64,000 bases of DNA from Scatophagus argus. Its lineage: Eukaryota; Chordata; Actinopteri; Scatophagidae. The notes below the pieces were generated by a model that had not been told where the DNA came from, made no database searches, and saw only the letters and a program-made list of their open reading frames with translations. The stretch is from the NCBI RefSeq assembly GCF_020382885.2, contig NC_058511.1, positions 4,991,501 to 5,055,500 on the forward strand, read 5' to 3'. The translations under genes were made by a program, and so were the position numbers. This document shows, one piece after another, positions 1-12,600 of this stretch (position 1 is its first letter; every line of letters begins with the position of its first letter).

Positions 1-1040
1 GTGAAGGCAGACAGACCCAGACCTGGAACAGTGGGCTGCGCTCCATCAGCTGAAGCATGGGGCCCTGGCATAGCTTGGAGTGCCGATGGACCCAGACCTG
101 GAACAGTGGGCTGCGGTCCATCAGCTGAAGCATGGAGCCCTGGCATAGCTTGGAGTGCCGATGGACCCAGACCTGGAACAGTGGGCTGCGGTCCATCAGC
201 TGAAGCATGGAGTCCTGACGTAGCTTGGGGTGCCGGTGGACCCAGACCTGGAACAGTGGGCTGCGGTCCACCAGCTGAAACATGGCGTCCTGAGACGGCG
301 GGTGTCTTGGTCCGTGGGGCCGGGACAGGAACGAAGACCTCCGCGGCGGCAGGCGGCCTGGTCCGCGGAGCAGGGACAGGAACTGTGACCTCCGCGGCGG
401 CAGGCGGCCTGGTCCGCGGAGCAGGAACAGGGACAGGAACGAAGATCTCCGCGGCGGCAGGCGGCCTGGTCCGCGGAGCAGGAACAGGGACAGGAACGAA
501 GATCTCCGCGGCGGCAGGCGGCCTGGTCCGCGGAGCAGGTACAGGAACGGAGACCTCCGCGGCGGCAGGCGGCCTGGTCCGCGGAGCAGGTACAGGAACG
601 GAGACCTCCGCGGCGGCAGGCGGCCTGGTCCGCGGAGCAGGGACAGGAACTGTGACCTCTGCGGCGGCAGGCGGCCTGGTCCGCGGAGCAGGTACAGGAA
701 CGGAGACCTCCGCGGCGGCAGGCGGCCTGGTCCGCGGAGCAGGGACAGGAACTGTGACCTCCGCGGCGACAGGCGGCTTGGTCCGTGGAGCAGGGACAGG
801 GACTTTGACCTCCGCGGCGGCCGGCGGCTTAGTCCGCGGAGCAGGAACAGGAACTTTGACCTCCGCGGCGGCAGGCGGCCTGGTCCGCAGAGTCTGCTCC
901 GGCTGTGGGGAGCCTGTCGCTGGGTGCAGGCCTCCCCTGGACCTCAAGCGGAACATATGCTTTGTCCAGAGGTGGCCCAGACTGGGAGGGGGCCTGATTG
1001 CCAGTCTGGTGCCCCAAAACGGTGACTCTGCGGGGTTCAT
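1..1040 (-). CDS. Retroelement open frame with proline-rich tandem repeats, 5' partial in view (runs off edge)
   Basis: Starting at the ATG at 1040 on the minus strand, no stop codon appears down to base 1, giving at least 346 codons. The N-terminus starts MNPAESPFWGTRL. It then enters about 11 repeats of a 17-residue unit typified by VPVPAPRTRPPAAAEV, followed by about four repeats of a 25-residue unit containing QPTVPGLGP. It may be the N-terminal part of a gag-like protein, or a minisatellite captured between LTRs. The plus strand of the same array is also open (1-1119), a by-product of repeat lengths divisible by three. I prefer the minus strand because it follows the LTR and leader. No known enzymatic motif is seen. 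Confidence 0.45.
   Translation of the reverse strand, partial: MNPAESPFWGTRLAIRPPPSLGHLWTKHMFRLRSRGGLHPATGSPQPEQTLRTRPPAAAEVKVPVPAPRTKPPAAAEVKVPVPAPRTKPPVAAEVTVPVPAPRTRPPAAAEVSVPVPAPRTRPPAAAEVTVPVPAPRTRPPAAAEVSVPVPAPRTRPPAAAEVSVPVPAPRTRPPAAAEIFVPVPVPAPRTRPPAAAEIFVPVPVPAPRTRPPAAAEVTVPVPAPRTRPPAAAEVFVPVPAPRTKTPAVSGRHVSAGGPQPTVPGLGPPAPQATSGLHASADGPQPTVPGLGPSALQAMPGLHASADGPQPTVPGLGPSALQAMPGPHASADGAQPTVPGLGLSAF
14..300. repeat. Minisatellite, 75-bp unit, about 4 copies
   Basis: Direct repeats begin at 14, 89, 164 and 239, each opening with gacccagacctggaacagtg. The spacing is exactly 75 bp, so frame is maintained. The fourth copy is diverged and runs into the 51-bp array. The array may extend left of the window. 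Confidence 0.9.
300..892. repeat. Minisatellite, 51-bp unit (57-bp variants), about 11 copies
   Basis: GC-rich tandem copies contain ggcggcctggtccgcggagc and acctccgcggcggca. Nine copies are 51 bp. Two adjacent copies are 57 bp because of one additional GGAACA-type hexamer. All lengths are multiples of three, so the reading frame is kept on both strands. Copies differ mainly at one codon (E, V, K or L on the plus strand), which suggests local unequal exchange. Confidence 0.9.
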
Positions 1041-1056
1041 TTTGGTCAGAGCGTTC

Positions 1057-1584
1057 TGTCGCGATTGGACGGCGTCGGTGACGCAGAAAAATACTGAACC
1101 CCGATGCAGAGTCAAATAGGCTGGCAGGCAAGGTGGAGGTCCAAAAACAATGGTCTTTTATTAAACAAAACTAAACTCAAAAAACACACTTACTGTGGCA
1201 AGATACTAGGCATGGCATGGCATGGCAAGGCAAGGCAAAAACAACAAAACAGTCCTGGCATGGCATGGGGAAAAAATGCAGATCCTGGCATGACATGGAG
1301 GAAAAAACACAGACGCTCTGACAACAGTGACTGGGAAGACAAGGACTAAATAGACAAGACAACGAGACACAGGTGACACACATCAGGAGGGAGAAAGCAA
1401 TCAGGAAAACTAAAAGCAAAGCTACATGAATACAGGGCACACAGGGGAAGAGACACTTTCAAAATAAAACAGGACATGACAAAAACCTTGAACATAATAC
1501 ATGGAAACACAAGACAAACATGGAACATGGCACATGGACAGAAATCAAAAGACAAAGCATAACCAAAAAACACCAGGCATGACA
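1057..1584 (-). repeat. Long terminal repeat (putative 5' LTR)
   Basis: Read on the minus strand, the segment begins TGTC and ends GACA. It carries a polyadenylation signal about four fifths of the way along and directly precedes the leader and ATG of the element's open frame. A stretch of short imperfect ggcatggcat/ggcaaggcaa repeats lies around 1210-1275. Only one copy is in the window, so LTR status is inferred from the ends, the polyA signal and the position before the open frame, not from a matched pair. Confidence 0.55.
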
Positions 1585-4097
1585 GTTAAAGGCCCTCATG
1601 TGCTCCTGCATTATGACTGCACCATTTTAAAGTTGCTTTCCTCATTGCTTTGTGTTACTGAAGTTTTTTGTTAAACTGTGGTTCTGTTCTGTAGTAGAAC
1701 AATTCATCTAATTTAAACTGCCCTAACCTCACTGGTACTACCAGCATATCAGCATGCCAGCCCCGGTAAGCAGGGTTGGCAGAGTTGGGATTATCTCCCT
1801 GACTTTCACCTTCAACAAATGTTCCAGGCTCAGCACTCGTACCTCTGCTGGCTGGTAAGCCTGGGCTTCTGAAATATGATCAGACCAACAGTTGCATTGA
1901 CAGTTTTTTGGAGGGGTGGGGTGGGGGGATTGTGTGTGTCTGAACACATGCACGTGTGTGTAGGAGGGGTCCCACCCTTTTGTTTTCCTCTGAAAGCTGA
2001 GAACAAGGAATGTCTGCCTCCCAGCTGTCCTCAGCAGTGAGGGTGATAGAAGAAAGAAGGGGGAGCTCACTGTTCACATTTGCTAACATCCTCCCATCTG
2101 TTACTCGAGGGCTGAAGTGTGCATGCATATGTGTGTGTGTGTGTGCGTGTATCTTGGGGTTGGAAAGAGGGTCACACAATGGTGCTCCCCCGCTTTGCCC
2201 TCACCCACTTTGGCCTCATGCATATTTAACCCTTCAAATGCAAAGTTGTCTGTTGTCCTTTTCAGAGGCACGCTGCTTAAATCTGTCACTGTGCCCCATT
2301 CCTCAGTGAGTGTGGACAATGGAGTGTATTGGCAGCACACGTGGCTTGCTAAATGCATTGCATCAGCAGGGGAGGAATGGGTGGGGAGATGGAGGATGTG
2401 TCTGTTGAGCGACTTCCTTCACCCTGGGTGTATGCAGCATGTGTGTTTGTTTCTGTGCTTTGCAGCTGCAGGAAGAGGTGTAACGTGTAGACCTCTAAGT
2501 TCAATAGAAAGCCCATGATTCATGTTTTCTGGCATATTTCCTGTTTACTGTAGAAATTACACTATTGGCTTTGACACAATTGTACAGTACGGAAACTGGC
2601 TGGTCTTTTTAGGAGTGTTTGGCGATGAAATGAGTGCCCACCGCTCTTTCTGACACATTCACAACACAGATAGGATGTCAGTGACCAACACAAACCTACC
2701 CTGGAACCCTTGCAACCTACACCTCCATAGTGAGTAAACTGTCTGCCTGTATGTGTGTATGCTAACGTTGCCTTTGCTGTTCTTCATCCTCAGCCACCTC
2801 CTCCCCCATTCCTCCTTAGTTAGGTTCCTCCACCTTCCCCCAGTGGCCGTGTAGATGGAACAGCAAGGCCTTTTGTAAGAAATGGGTTTCATGTTTTGTT
2901 CTGCATTCTTTCCCCTCTACATTAATATAAGCTTTTTTCCCATATTGCCTTTCCCACAATCTTCCCCCTCGTTTCAAATGCATATGCTTTAGTTCTCTCT
3001 CTCTGGGCCCAGCTGTTGCATATGGGCAAAACATGAAAGCAGATATGAGTGGCACTGCATGTGTGTATACGCACCGGTGTTACAACATGACGACTTCGCA
3101 CTCGCGCCCAGTAGAACATGACGCTGATAGTATCACTCACCCAGACATTAAGCATCCTAAGTTACGAACCCGTGGTCAACGGACAGAGTCGTGTCACTTC
3201 ATACTGTGTGAAGTGTCTCCTACTGAAATCTCATCTGCCATGGCTGTGTATGTGTGAAAGAATGAAAGTGAGTGTGGAAAGCTCAGTCTTTACACACATG
3301 TGCACCATATCACATTCTGAAGTTGCACCATGACTCACCTAATAATTTGTACTTCACAGCTTCAGTGACCAAATGATGTTTGAAAAACTCTCACTGGCTT
3401 TGAAGGCAGGTTAACGTGTGATGTCTGGAGACATCTGACCAAACTTTAACATTCTCTTTGAATTTATGCCATTTATACCAATTATTCACTTAATTAGAAA
3501 AATGTCAGCAAATAGTGAAAAATGGCCATTACATGGTTAAATTTGGTGTTTTGTGCATTGCTTAATCATAACCCAAATATATAGAGTTTAAGTCCAGGGC
3601 CCTTGGTCTGAGGTGGGTTATTCCCCTCTGTCCCAATCTCCCTGTGCTTCCTGTTCTCTGCTACATTGAGAGCGGTTCAATAAAAGACAAAAGTGCCCCC
3701 CTGCAATCTCAGCAAACAAAATTATTTCTGAGTGACTAATTTCCACAATTTGCAGAAATGAGTTGCACACACTCCTGTTCTTTCCGACATTACCCCACTG
3801 TGGGCTGTGCTGCACTGTACTGCACTCTAATAACAACAGCTTGGCTAAAAATCCCAGGGATTAGCGAGAGAGACGGGGGAACGTGGCAAAAAAACAAAAA
3901 CACCCTCATCCCAAAAATGACAGCAACATCATCAAAAACAACAATAAAACAGAGGACTTGGAAAGAGGCCAACAAAGAAACACAAAAACATATTTACCAG
4001 GCCAAAGAGAGCATCATCATCCCCTTGGTCTTTAGCTTAATCCAATGCACAACCCCCCTTAGTATACATTCACACACACAGATTCCCCTGCTTTTAG

Positions 4098-4123
4098 ACA
4101 CACACACACACACACACACACAC
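4098..4123. repeat. (CA)n microsatellite
   Basis: Uninterrupted CA dinucleotides, about 13 units. Confidence 0.95.
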
Positions 4124-7100
4124 TGGGAAACACAACCTCTTTTATGGCTTATTGTTCTAGAGAGCGATCAAACAGCTGGTTGCAGAAGTCATCAGTATCT
4201 GATCTGCTTTAGAAGGCACCCAGCTTGTAATAGAGGATAATTAGAATTTTAATTTGCCTGGGTAAAGGGGGTTAAACCCCCCCCCCCCCCCATCCATGTT
4301 TTTCCTCACTCCACCTACCAGCTCTTAGCAGGCGAGTGCCATCAGTAACAGATGGAGAAAGGGAGATATTCACAGCCAGGCAGGCATTTCAGAGCAAGGC
4401 AGGGGATTTTAACGCCCCCCATGGACTGAGTCTCCTCCGGCACTGCCTTAAGGCGCTGGCTGTTGGGATTAGCAATCGTCCTCATGGGCGCTCTGTCCTG
4501 GCCCAGTCCTCCCACTACACGAAGTGTTTCTCCAACCTTTTAGCAATTAAGCTCTTTGATCAGCTTACACTTGTATGTCAAGAAGATTTAGGAGAGTTTA
4601 ACCATTTTATATGTCCATTTTATTTAACTCAATGTGGCAAATGCCAAATCTTAAACACTGGAAGAGCCTTCAGTGGCTATTAAAGCAAGCACTGAATGAT
4701 CTCTGACAACATCTTTGATTTTTTTTTTTTTTTTTTTTTTAAAAAGGATGTTTTTCTTAACACACCCTTCCCACTAGATTTCACGACGCACTTGTGACAC
4801 TGTGTGTAATCATTAGTGTTTTTTGACATTTCTCAAAAGTCTGTTCTCTTGAGCAAACTCTTAACATCAGACCGGTGGGAGAACAGCTTGTGCATAACCG
4901 TGACTCATAAGCACAAAACATGGCGTGCTGAAATCCACTGTCATTGCGTAGGGCATTAAAATTTTTCTCCCCACTTTGTGTTTTTCAAAGCTGATGTTCC
5001 ATCTAGGCTGTGAGGAAGATTGAAAAGAGAGAGACGACAAGGTTCTATATTTTAGCCACTCTGTGGATACTGAACAGCATTCATTCTTTCCTCTGCTAGC
5101 CCAACCCACAGTGTGGTATGTACTGTAGCTGCCTCCTCTTCCCATTGTTGCTGTACAGAGCCTCTCCCTCACGCACAGAACTAATGGTTGACTTGTTATG
5201 ACATGTCTCTTTTTTGGCTTGTAATTACCCAGAGCTACGGTAAATCATGATGCTGACGTTTCCTGCGCTCCCTTCCGCCTTCCTCTCTATCTGTTTTTCT
5301 GACGATGTTTTCATCTCTTTTTGTGCTCTCAGTCACTTTCCTGGCTACTTTCTAACCTCTCCTTTCTCTTTCCTGGTAATTTGCAAAAATGTTTTTTGAT
5401 GTAGGCTATATTTACATGTTTCAAAGGCAGGCTCTGACTTCTTTTGGCAGTTATTATCCCATGGGAGAGTGCATTTAAGTCAGAACTGTTCACTGCTCCA
5501 AGTTTAAAAAACACTTTTTTTAAAACATTTCTTTATTCTTTGTCTTTCAGTATTTTGTCTTCATTTCCTTTTTCAAGTTGACATGGATATGAGTTGTTCT
5601 TTTCTCAGTTGAAGGGATGTGCAGGACAAGTATGCGTGCACAATGTACTGTGTGGGGCAGCAATTAATCTGCCAATTAGTTTCTTGGAACACATTTGAAA
5701 TGCTGAAAATCAATAGAAATTTGGCAATTAAATTGAAAAATTTAAACAATCAAAATTGCTGCCGATTTGTTGATCTCAACAGACAATAAAAAATTTGGCT
5801 TTGAATAAATAACTGACTACTTAAAAAAACGAAACGTGACATGAGTACCATCATAGTAACATAGTAACCCAGAGATGCAGGTGTATAGGGTTGTCTTTTC
5901 TGTCAGCTTTCCAAAGTCAATTTGGTTTTTGTTTTGCATATTAATAGGCATCAAATCTTTTTTTTTTTTTGTGCGTTTCTGTCAGTACAGTCCAATTAGC
6001 AACACGGTCATATTGGTTCATTTTGCTCTTCGTCATACTTTACCTGACTGTGTGTTTCCTGACAGCTGAGGGCTTTTAGCAGATCTTTTTAATACCAGCC
6101 AGTGCCAGTACTCATGTAAGTGCAGTAGATTCAAATGACATTGAGAAAACTCAAATGATGATGTGTTGTACAGTCAGTGAAAGTTTTTCCCAGCACCAGA
6201 GGAAGAGCCTGGTTTGTCATGCCTCTGAAACAACCACAAGTTTCAAAACGGACACTTTACTGGCTTCATGGTTCGTTTAGACTGACCTCGCCTCACTGAC
6301 CTCCGTGACCGGATCTCTCTGTAAGAATTTTACCCTGAGCTTAGCGCTTTATCACGCTAATGCACGACAGTCCCTTGAAGATTTAACAATATCAGCAACA
6401 GTGGATTTGCTTAAAGTGACAAGAAAAACTAGCTTGTCTCCTTCTGTATTTGAATCTTGCAAATGTCGAGGACCGAGTCTCTCGCCACACCATGTTGTTC
6501 TTGTTGTTCCTACTGGAGCTCAGTCTCTGGTTTCTTCAGTGTTTCCCTCCTCATTACTTTTTAAGAAGCAGTTTGCATAGAGTGAGCGTTCTGATCTGAT
6601 CATTGAAGACTTTTGTGTGAAAATGTTTTGTGTTTCTTACTGTAGTTGTTAGGTATTGGCAAGGTCCAGTGTTTGGCATGTTAAATAAAATGAAATGAAG
6701 ATGAATTCTTAAATATGTTCATGCCATTACTTCTGAGACAATCCCGACCATAAGAAAGCAATAGAAAATCAATAGATGATGAAGACCATTAACACTCATC
6801 TTTCCTCTTCAGTCTTGTTGACTGCCTTGCAGCGTACCACTAAAGATCATAACAGCGGCCGTTGGCTACAGGCTATTGTTGTAAACTGCCCCCTACGGCC
6901 TTTTTGTCCCCTGCTGAATCCCAGCCTGGGGTCATCAATTCATCACCTTTACCACCTCCATTAGCACCATCTCCTCCTCAGAGAGCTTTTAGTTGCCCCG
7001 AAACAGCTCAGCGAGCAGCTGCTCAGGTCGTGGTGTCAAATGGCATCCTGAAATATGCGTGTGCAGATAGTGTTTCTGCGTGTGCGACAAAGAGCACACG

Positions 7101-7653
7101 TGTTTGAGTGAGAAAGATTACTCTACTTTAACACACAAACTTTGTGCATGTTGGATCATATTAAACAAACCTTCAGCTTCTGTATGAGACAAACTGTGAT
7201 TCGCTTGTGCTGAATCCTGCATAATCAATACCAATACAGTCCCTTGGCAATTGTGGTTCTTCACATATTGCAGCTAAACCCCTGACTCACACAAACCATA
7301 ATTGTGTGCCACACAGGCCTGTTGCATTATGATTTTAATCAAAATGGCTGCTTTTCTTGGTTCGTACTTTTGGTTAAATGACAAAGGATGTAAGTCTTTT
7401 ATTCAGTCTCCTTGTAAAAAGTCAAGCCACACCTTTTTTGTGTCATAGATCTAACAATAAATCAAATAATCAAAAAGAGAATCTGCAGATTACTTAATAA
7501 TGAAAATATTGATTAATTGTAGCCCTATAACAAAATATTTTGTGATAGATGAAGATGAAATTTGAGTAGACTAGAACCAGCCTTATCAGTAACGGTTGTA
7601 TAGTAACTGTATTTTTGTAGTATGCTTGCAGTGAGCAGTGTTAGCACTTCTTG

Positions 7654-7655
<2 letters not shown>

Positions 7656-7694
<39 letters not shown>

Positions 7695-7698
7695 ACAC
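7656..7698. repeat. (CA)n microsatellite
   Basis: CA tract with one short interruption (aaac). A (GT)n tract lies 110-150 bp downstream at 7811-7850, so the two are complementary and could form a large imperfect hairpin in RNA. Confidence 0.95.
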
Positions 7699-7802
7699 TA
7701 AATCTGTCCTCAACTGAATTCAATAGCCCTTTGGTATCACCCAACTTAGCCCTGGGAGTGTCTTTGTTTGTGGGTGTTGACTTTGTTTTTTCTCCCCCCC
7801 CA

Positions 7803-7833
<31 letters not shown>

Positions 7834-9650
7834 TATGTTGTGTGTGTGTGTTGCTGAGTAGGCGCTCACACATTTGAGTGTTTGCATTTAATCTTGTGCT
7901 GCCAGCTTAGACCGACGTTTCTCCCCGGAGATTAGAGGATGTTAGAGGCGCTGCTGTGGAAATAGTCTCTTTCGATCTCTGAACACACACGGAGGCAAGA
8001 CAAAGTGGCTGTTTGCAACGTTGGTGTGTTTGTTTATGTCAACAAGTTGATAAGACCCTGCAGCAGACCATGGCTAATATGTTTTATAAATACTCGGACC
8101 AAGGATTAAATAATGAGCCATATGGTCATTAGTGTTGGTGGCTTTATTAATGTTCTTTATTGTGTGGGTGTTTTTAAATGTACTTGTGTCTTGTTACTGA
8201 GAAAAATCACCATGCATTGTTTATTGCTTTTGATAAATCAAACACATAGACGTACTGATAAAACACTGAAAATCTTCCACTTAATACGACAGACTTGATT
8301 CGTATACAAAGGCCCAGATGGGTTTTCAGTGTTCTGAGTTAGTATTGGAAACATTTCGACTGAAGCCAAGCTCAAATTCTTGCCACAGATGAGTCAGAAG
8401 AGTAGTCATAAAACTGATATGTCTGTGTGTAAGGTTTGCACAATACTTTGGTTCTTCTTGAATATCAGTAACACCGAAGTCAGCCTCCTGCTGTCATGTC
8501 TCGGTTTGCACAGGTGTTGCACTGTTATGTCAGACCTGCTGGATTTAGATGCTCCGCTCTCTCCAGATTGTAGCTCCAAATGTGTGTGGGTATATTAACA
8601 AGAGCGTGTGTGTGAGTGTGTGTGGACAGTGTTTGGAGCTGTGGGAGTGCAGCTTCACATTCGGATAAATTAGCCCCACGCTACGATGAAATGCACAATT
8701 CGGACACAAGGAGCTGGCGTGCCAAAGCAGCATCATAGCATCATGGGAAGGTGGATCAAAGCACAATTAACTTTAAGTCTTCTGCCTCATCCCGTCTTCA
8801 TTGGCTGGCTTAGAGCTTCAAGTCTGTCATTAGAGCCAAGTAAATGAGCCTCACTAAAGATCCTGTCTCAACGCCCAGTGGTGGTGTGGGATGAAGTCGG
8901 TTTAATGAGCAGGAGATAATTGAGAGAAGTTTGATCTATATCAAGCTCTTTGTGACATTTTAATCCACTGTAGACACTTCAGGTATTCTCTATGCTGCAC
9001 AGCGTGGCTGTCTGCTGCATAACCTGTCATGTTGATGCAGTGCCTCTGCCTTGCCTTTGTAAAATGCAGCCTGGTTTTAAGTAACAGTACCTCTGAGCTT
9101 TAATTATCAACTCAGCCTGTCAACTTGACAGAGTTTGCCTGTGAAAAGTTGTTTGACCCAGTGGCAGCTGCCCGCAGTGGGGACAGGCCGACAGTTTATG
9201 TCACCGTAATGATAGACCAGCACAATATCCCACTACATCCCATCCATTGCTAAAATTTTAGAGTCACTGGAAAACTGTTACCAGGTTCGCTATTAGATTG
9301 AGATAGAGCCAGCCTCAGAAGCAACATCAGCGATAAGCTTGTCGAAATACTGTTTATTTGACATAATATTGGTGCATTATTCTTTAGACTCAGGCTACCA
9401 GTGAGACACATTTTCCTTTTCCCCCAGCAGGCCTGTAATACGTGGTAATTCATTCATAAATTGAAAAGTAAGATGCTACAAATGCTGTCTGTTGGGAGTT
9501 TCTAAGTTTTCTAAGTTTAATCCGAAGCTTTTAGTTCCTTACATAAGTGGTGAAATGGCCATAAATCCACCTAAAGGGCTTCTACGATTTAAGCCTTCAA
9601 GCAGCAAAAACTGATTCTGAATTTTTTTCACTTGTTTCCTGTTTCTTCAG

Positions 9651-12600
9651 GTTGTGCGCAGCCACCCGGCGTGCAGCACGGAGACCTGCTGAACCAGACC
9701 GAAGCCAACCGGGGCTCTTTCCCTCCGGGCACCCTGCTCACTTATGGCTGTGAGCCTGGCTACACTGCAGATGGGCCCACCAGCATCATTTGTACCAGCT
9801 CTGGAGCCTGGTCCTATCAACCGCCACGCTGTATCAGAAGCAATGGTAAGCACAACAAATACACACCTGGGACAAGGATTCAAGGAGCTTTATTGTCATT
9901 TCACATACGCAGAAACATGGTATTGTGCAAATGAAAGGAGTAGTGCAAAGTTCTGTGCAAGATAAAAAAAGCACACCAGACTGTAATTTTTTTTTTCTTG
10001 GCTCAAATGCAGTCCTATTATGCTCGTCTCTATGGAAAATATTGTAGCCTTTACAAGTTTTATTGTAATGCAAACGGTTCATTTAAACCTTTTTTTGTCA
10101 CAAACATTTGAGGGTCAAGTTCATTGGGAAGTGAACTATATGATTTTCCTCTCACTTCCTGAAAAGTCACTTTTATAACCTCATATGTTTGAGCAGGTGC
10201 ACTTCACAGCTGACTGCATCAAAACTGAAATATCACATCAGTTAGATCACATCAAATTTCGCTCAAAATATGACTGCAGGTAGAAATACTGCCAGACTCT
10301 TTGAGTACACGACAGCAGCCACAAGTGTTCAAATGTCTTATTTTCTCTGCCTCCTCTCAGTGTGTTCACCGCCCACTGAACCTGAGAACGGGGGCTACCG
10401 CTGTCACCCTTCTCCCTGCCACCGCCTCACCCACAAGACAGTTATCGAGTACTTCTGCGACGAGGGCTATGCTCTGAAGGGGGACTACAAGTTCCTCACC
10501 TGCCAGAACGGCGAGTGGGACGGTCCAATGCAGATAAGCTGCCGCCTCACACAAGGTCTGTCACTTCTGTTAACTTTGACCTGTGTCTGGTCTACCACAG
10601 ATTAGCGCAGTTTCGAAATCAAAATCTGTGAACCACATTTTCACTTCCTCTCTGTTCTTCTTGTGCCTGTCAGACAAGGAACCGAGCTCTCCTCTGGGTA
10701 TACCAGCTCTGTCTATTGTGGCGTCCACAGCTAGTTCTGTGGCACTCATCCTGCTTTTAGTGGTGCTGTTTGTCCTTGTACAGCCCAAACTCAAGTCCTT
10801 CCATCACAGCAGGTGAGTCAACTTGACCGATGACCTTACTGTGCTGATAGCTGTTCGGCCTCTGTGTCATGCCCAGTGGTTGTTAGAGCTGCTCCTCGTG
10901 AAAGCAAAAGGCAGATTCTCGTTTCTCACATCCCAGATTTTATTTCGGCTATTTTGGCTCAGTTTCATGATTGTAACGTTTCACCTTTTGTTCTCGTCGC
11001 CACACACATCATGGAGTTCTAGTCACACAGCACACCTTTACATAATCATGTGCTTAAAGTATATCTGAATGAGATCTGTATTGTAATGCTTTGAGTTTTC
11101 TGCGTGAGAATTTAGATGTTAAATGACTTGTCTACGCAACTGCATTGTTTAAAAGTGCAAATATTTTCTGTGATCCTCTCGGGATTTCTGACTTCTTGCC
11201 ATAATGCCGTCCATCTTAAAGTCATTCCTCCCCAAGATCACATGAATAAAATAACCCAATAAAATACCATCATATTCTTTGAAATCATACAGTCACTGCA
11301 CAACCGGAAGTTTCTGTCATAAAGGGAATGAATGTTATGCTTCAGTCTTTGTTGCTCCGTGTGCATTTTGTTTTCTTCTGTGTTTTACTGACGAGGGCAA
11401 ACATGTTGAAAAGGATCAGCCTTTTGCTTCTCACACAAAGTGTTGGCAGAAACTTTTGAAAGCTCTGGTTCTATGTACTTTGGAGGAGCACTGCCCTTTT
11501 ATATGTTCTGCTGTAAAACCACCTCCCAGTATGTCATAAAGTAACACAGCAGATTCTTGCTAATGATCCTCCTCTGTGCAGACACACCTCTTATTCAGGA
11601 GTTTTGGTTGAAACTGGTTACATAAACAGGTTGCCTACATAAGACGCATAAAACCTGGCAACTAGTTTTACTAGTTCACATTTCTTAAATACATGAGAAA
11701 TGAAAGTAAAAGTAAGAAAAAGGGCGTTAACCTCTAACGTCCCTGCTGTGGCTCTGTGATAAAGAGGTCACAGTGATTTGATCCAACGATCATTGGCACT
11801 CTTGTTGATTATGCTGTGGGCCTGAGGGCTTAGTGCAGCCTGCTGTAAAGGGATTGCACAGTCAACGCTAATCACGTCTTCCGGTTGTGCAGTGGCACGC
11901 AACACACATGACTGCATCATGTCCATCCACCTGAATCTGGTGCTGTCCACACTTGTCTTACTGTCTGTCTGTCTCTCACTGACTTCCCCTCCCTGTCTAT
12001 CAGGAGGGAGCAGGGAGTCTCAGGCCAGCCCAGTTCCATCATGGTGGAGGGCGTCCAGGTGACGCTGCCCTCCTACGAAGAGGCTGTTTATGGAAGCAGT
12101 GGACTGTGTGGTGCTTCCGGTCCTCCTCCTTCTCCACCACCTCCTCCAGCTCCTCCGGAGTCTCGAGTCCCGATCGTGCTCTCAGAGGGGCTTCCTCAGG
12201 GAGCCACAGGGGGCCCCAGCAGAACCCGCCACCACAGAGACTTAGACTTCTGTCTCCCATCCACGTCCTCCTCGTCGTCCTTCTCCTCCCGCCGTCATGC
12301 AGAGACGGTGCTGGTTCATCAGGCCCCTTCTTCCTCCTCCTCCTCCTCCTCCTCCTCTTCTTCGTCATCATGGGCTAGAGAGCACCCAGGGGGTGCGTGC
12401 GCTGCCCCCCTTCCGCTCCGCAGAGACTCTGAGAGTAGCGACCAGCACAGTCTGCTTTCTGTCACCTCTACAGATGACTTTTCTGACGGTAAGAGGAGAC
12501 TCTCTGTGTTATTCCACATAAAAGAATTATGACCAGGTTATGTTGGAAGCAGAACGGCTGTAGCTGCATTTTGATGGACAAACTGAAATTTCACATTACT

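Larger units (their letters stand above)
1..1584 (-). mobile_element. LTR retroelement, 5' end (Ty3/gypsy-like), truncated by window edge
   Basis: On the minus strand the element starts with TGTCATGCC at 1584, runs through a 528-bp LTR to ...CGCGACA at 1057, and then reaches an ATG at 1040. The LTR ends form the 4-bp inverted repeat TGTC/GACA. An AATAAA signal lies inside it at 1157-1162 (minus), as expected for an R region. The short leader followed by an ATG reading MNPAES resembles fish sushi-ichi-type gypsy elements, whose gag starts similarly (family knowledge, from memory). No protease, reverse transcriptase or integrase is visible because the element leaves the window. The second LTR and the target-site duplication therefore cannot be checked. 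It could be a full element, a gene-poor LTR derivative or a decayed copy. Confidence 0.6.
1585..9650. other. Non-coding stretch upstream of the first visible SUSD6 exon
   Basis: No open frame here looks like a conserved protein. Contents are simple repeats and AT-rich sequence: (GT)n near 2130-2150, (CA)n 4098-4123, C15 at 4277-4291, T22 at 4719-4740, (CA)n 7656-7698 and (GT)n 7811-7850. SUSD6 should have an upstream exon for its signal peptide ending in phase 1. I could not identify one here, so it is either left of the window or unrecognised. The stretch is thus probably SUSD6 intron or upstream intergenic DNA. Confidence 0.6.

Noticed and set aside
1-1119. 372-codon plus-strand open frame of Gly/Ala/Thr-rich repeats
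   Set aside because: It is open because the minisatellite units are multiples of three. The minus strand is also open and follows an LTR and leader, so the plus-strand reading is probably a shadow.
5248-5332. Possible SUSD6 signal-peptide exon (MMLTFPALPSAFLSIC)
   Set aside because: Hydrophobic and preceded by ATG, but it lacks a clear phase-1 donor and resembles no known SUSD6 N-terminus.
12039-12519. Arg-rich and Glu-rich minus-strand frames opposite SUSD6 exon D
   Set aside because: They mirror the proline- and serine-coding runs of the real exon; no independent splice or family evidence.
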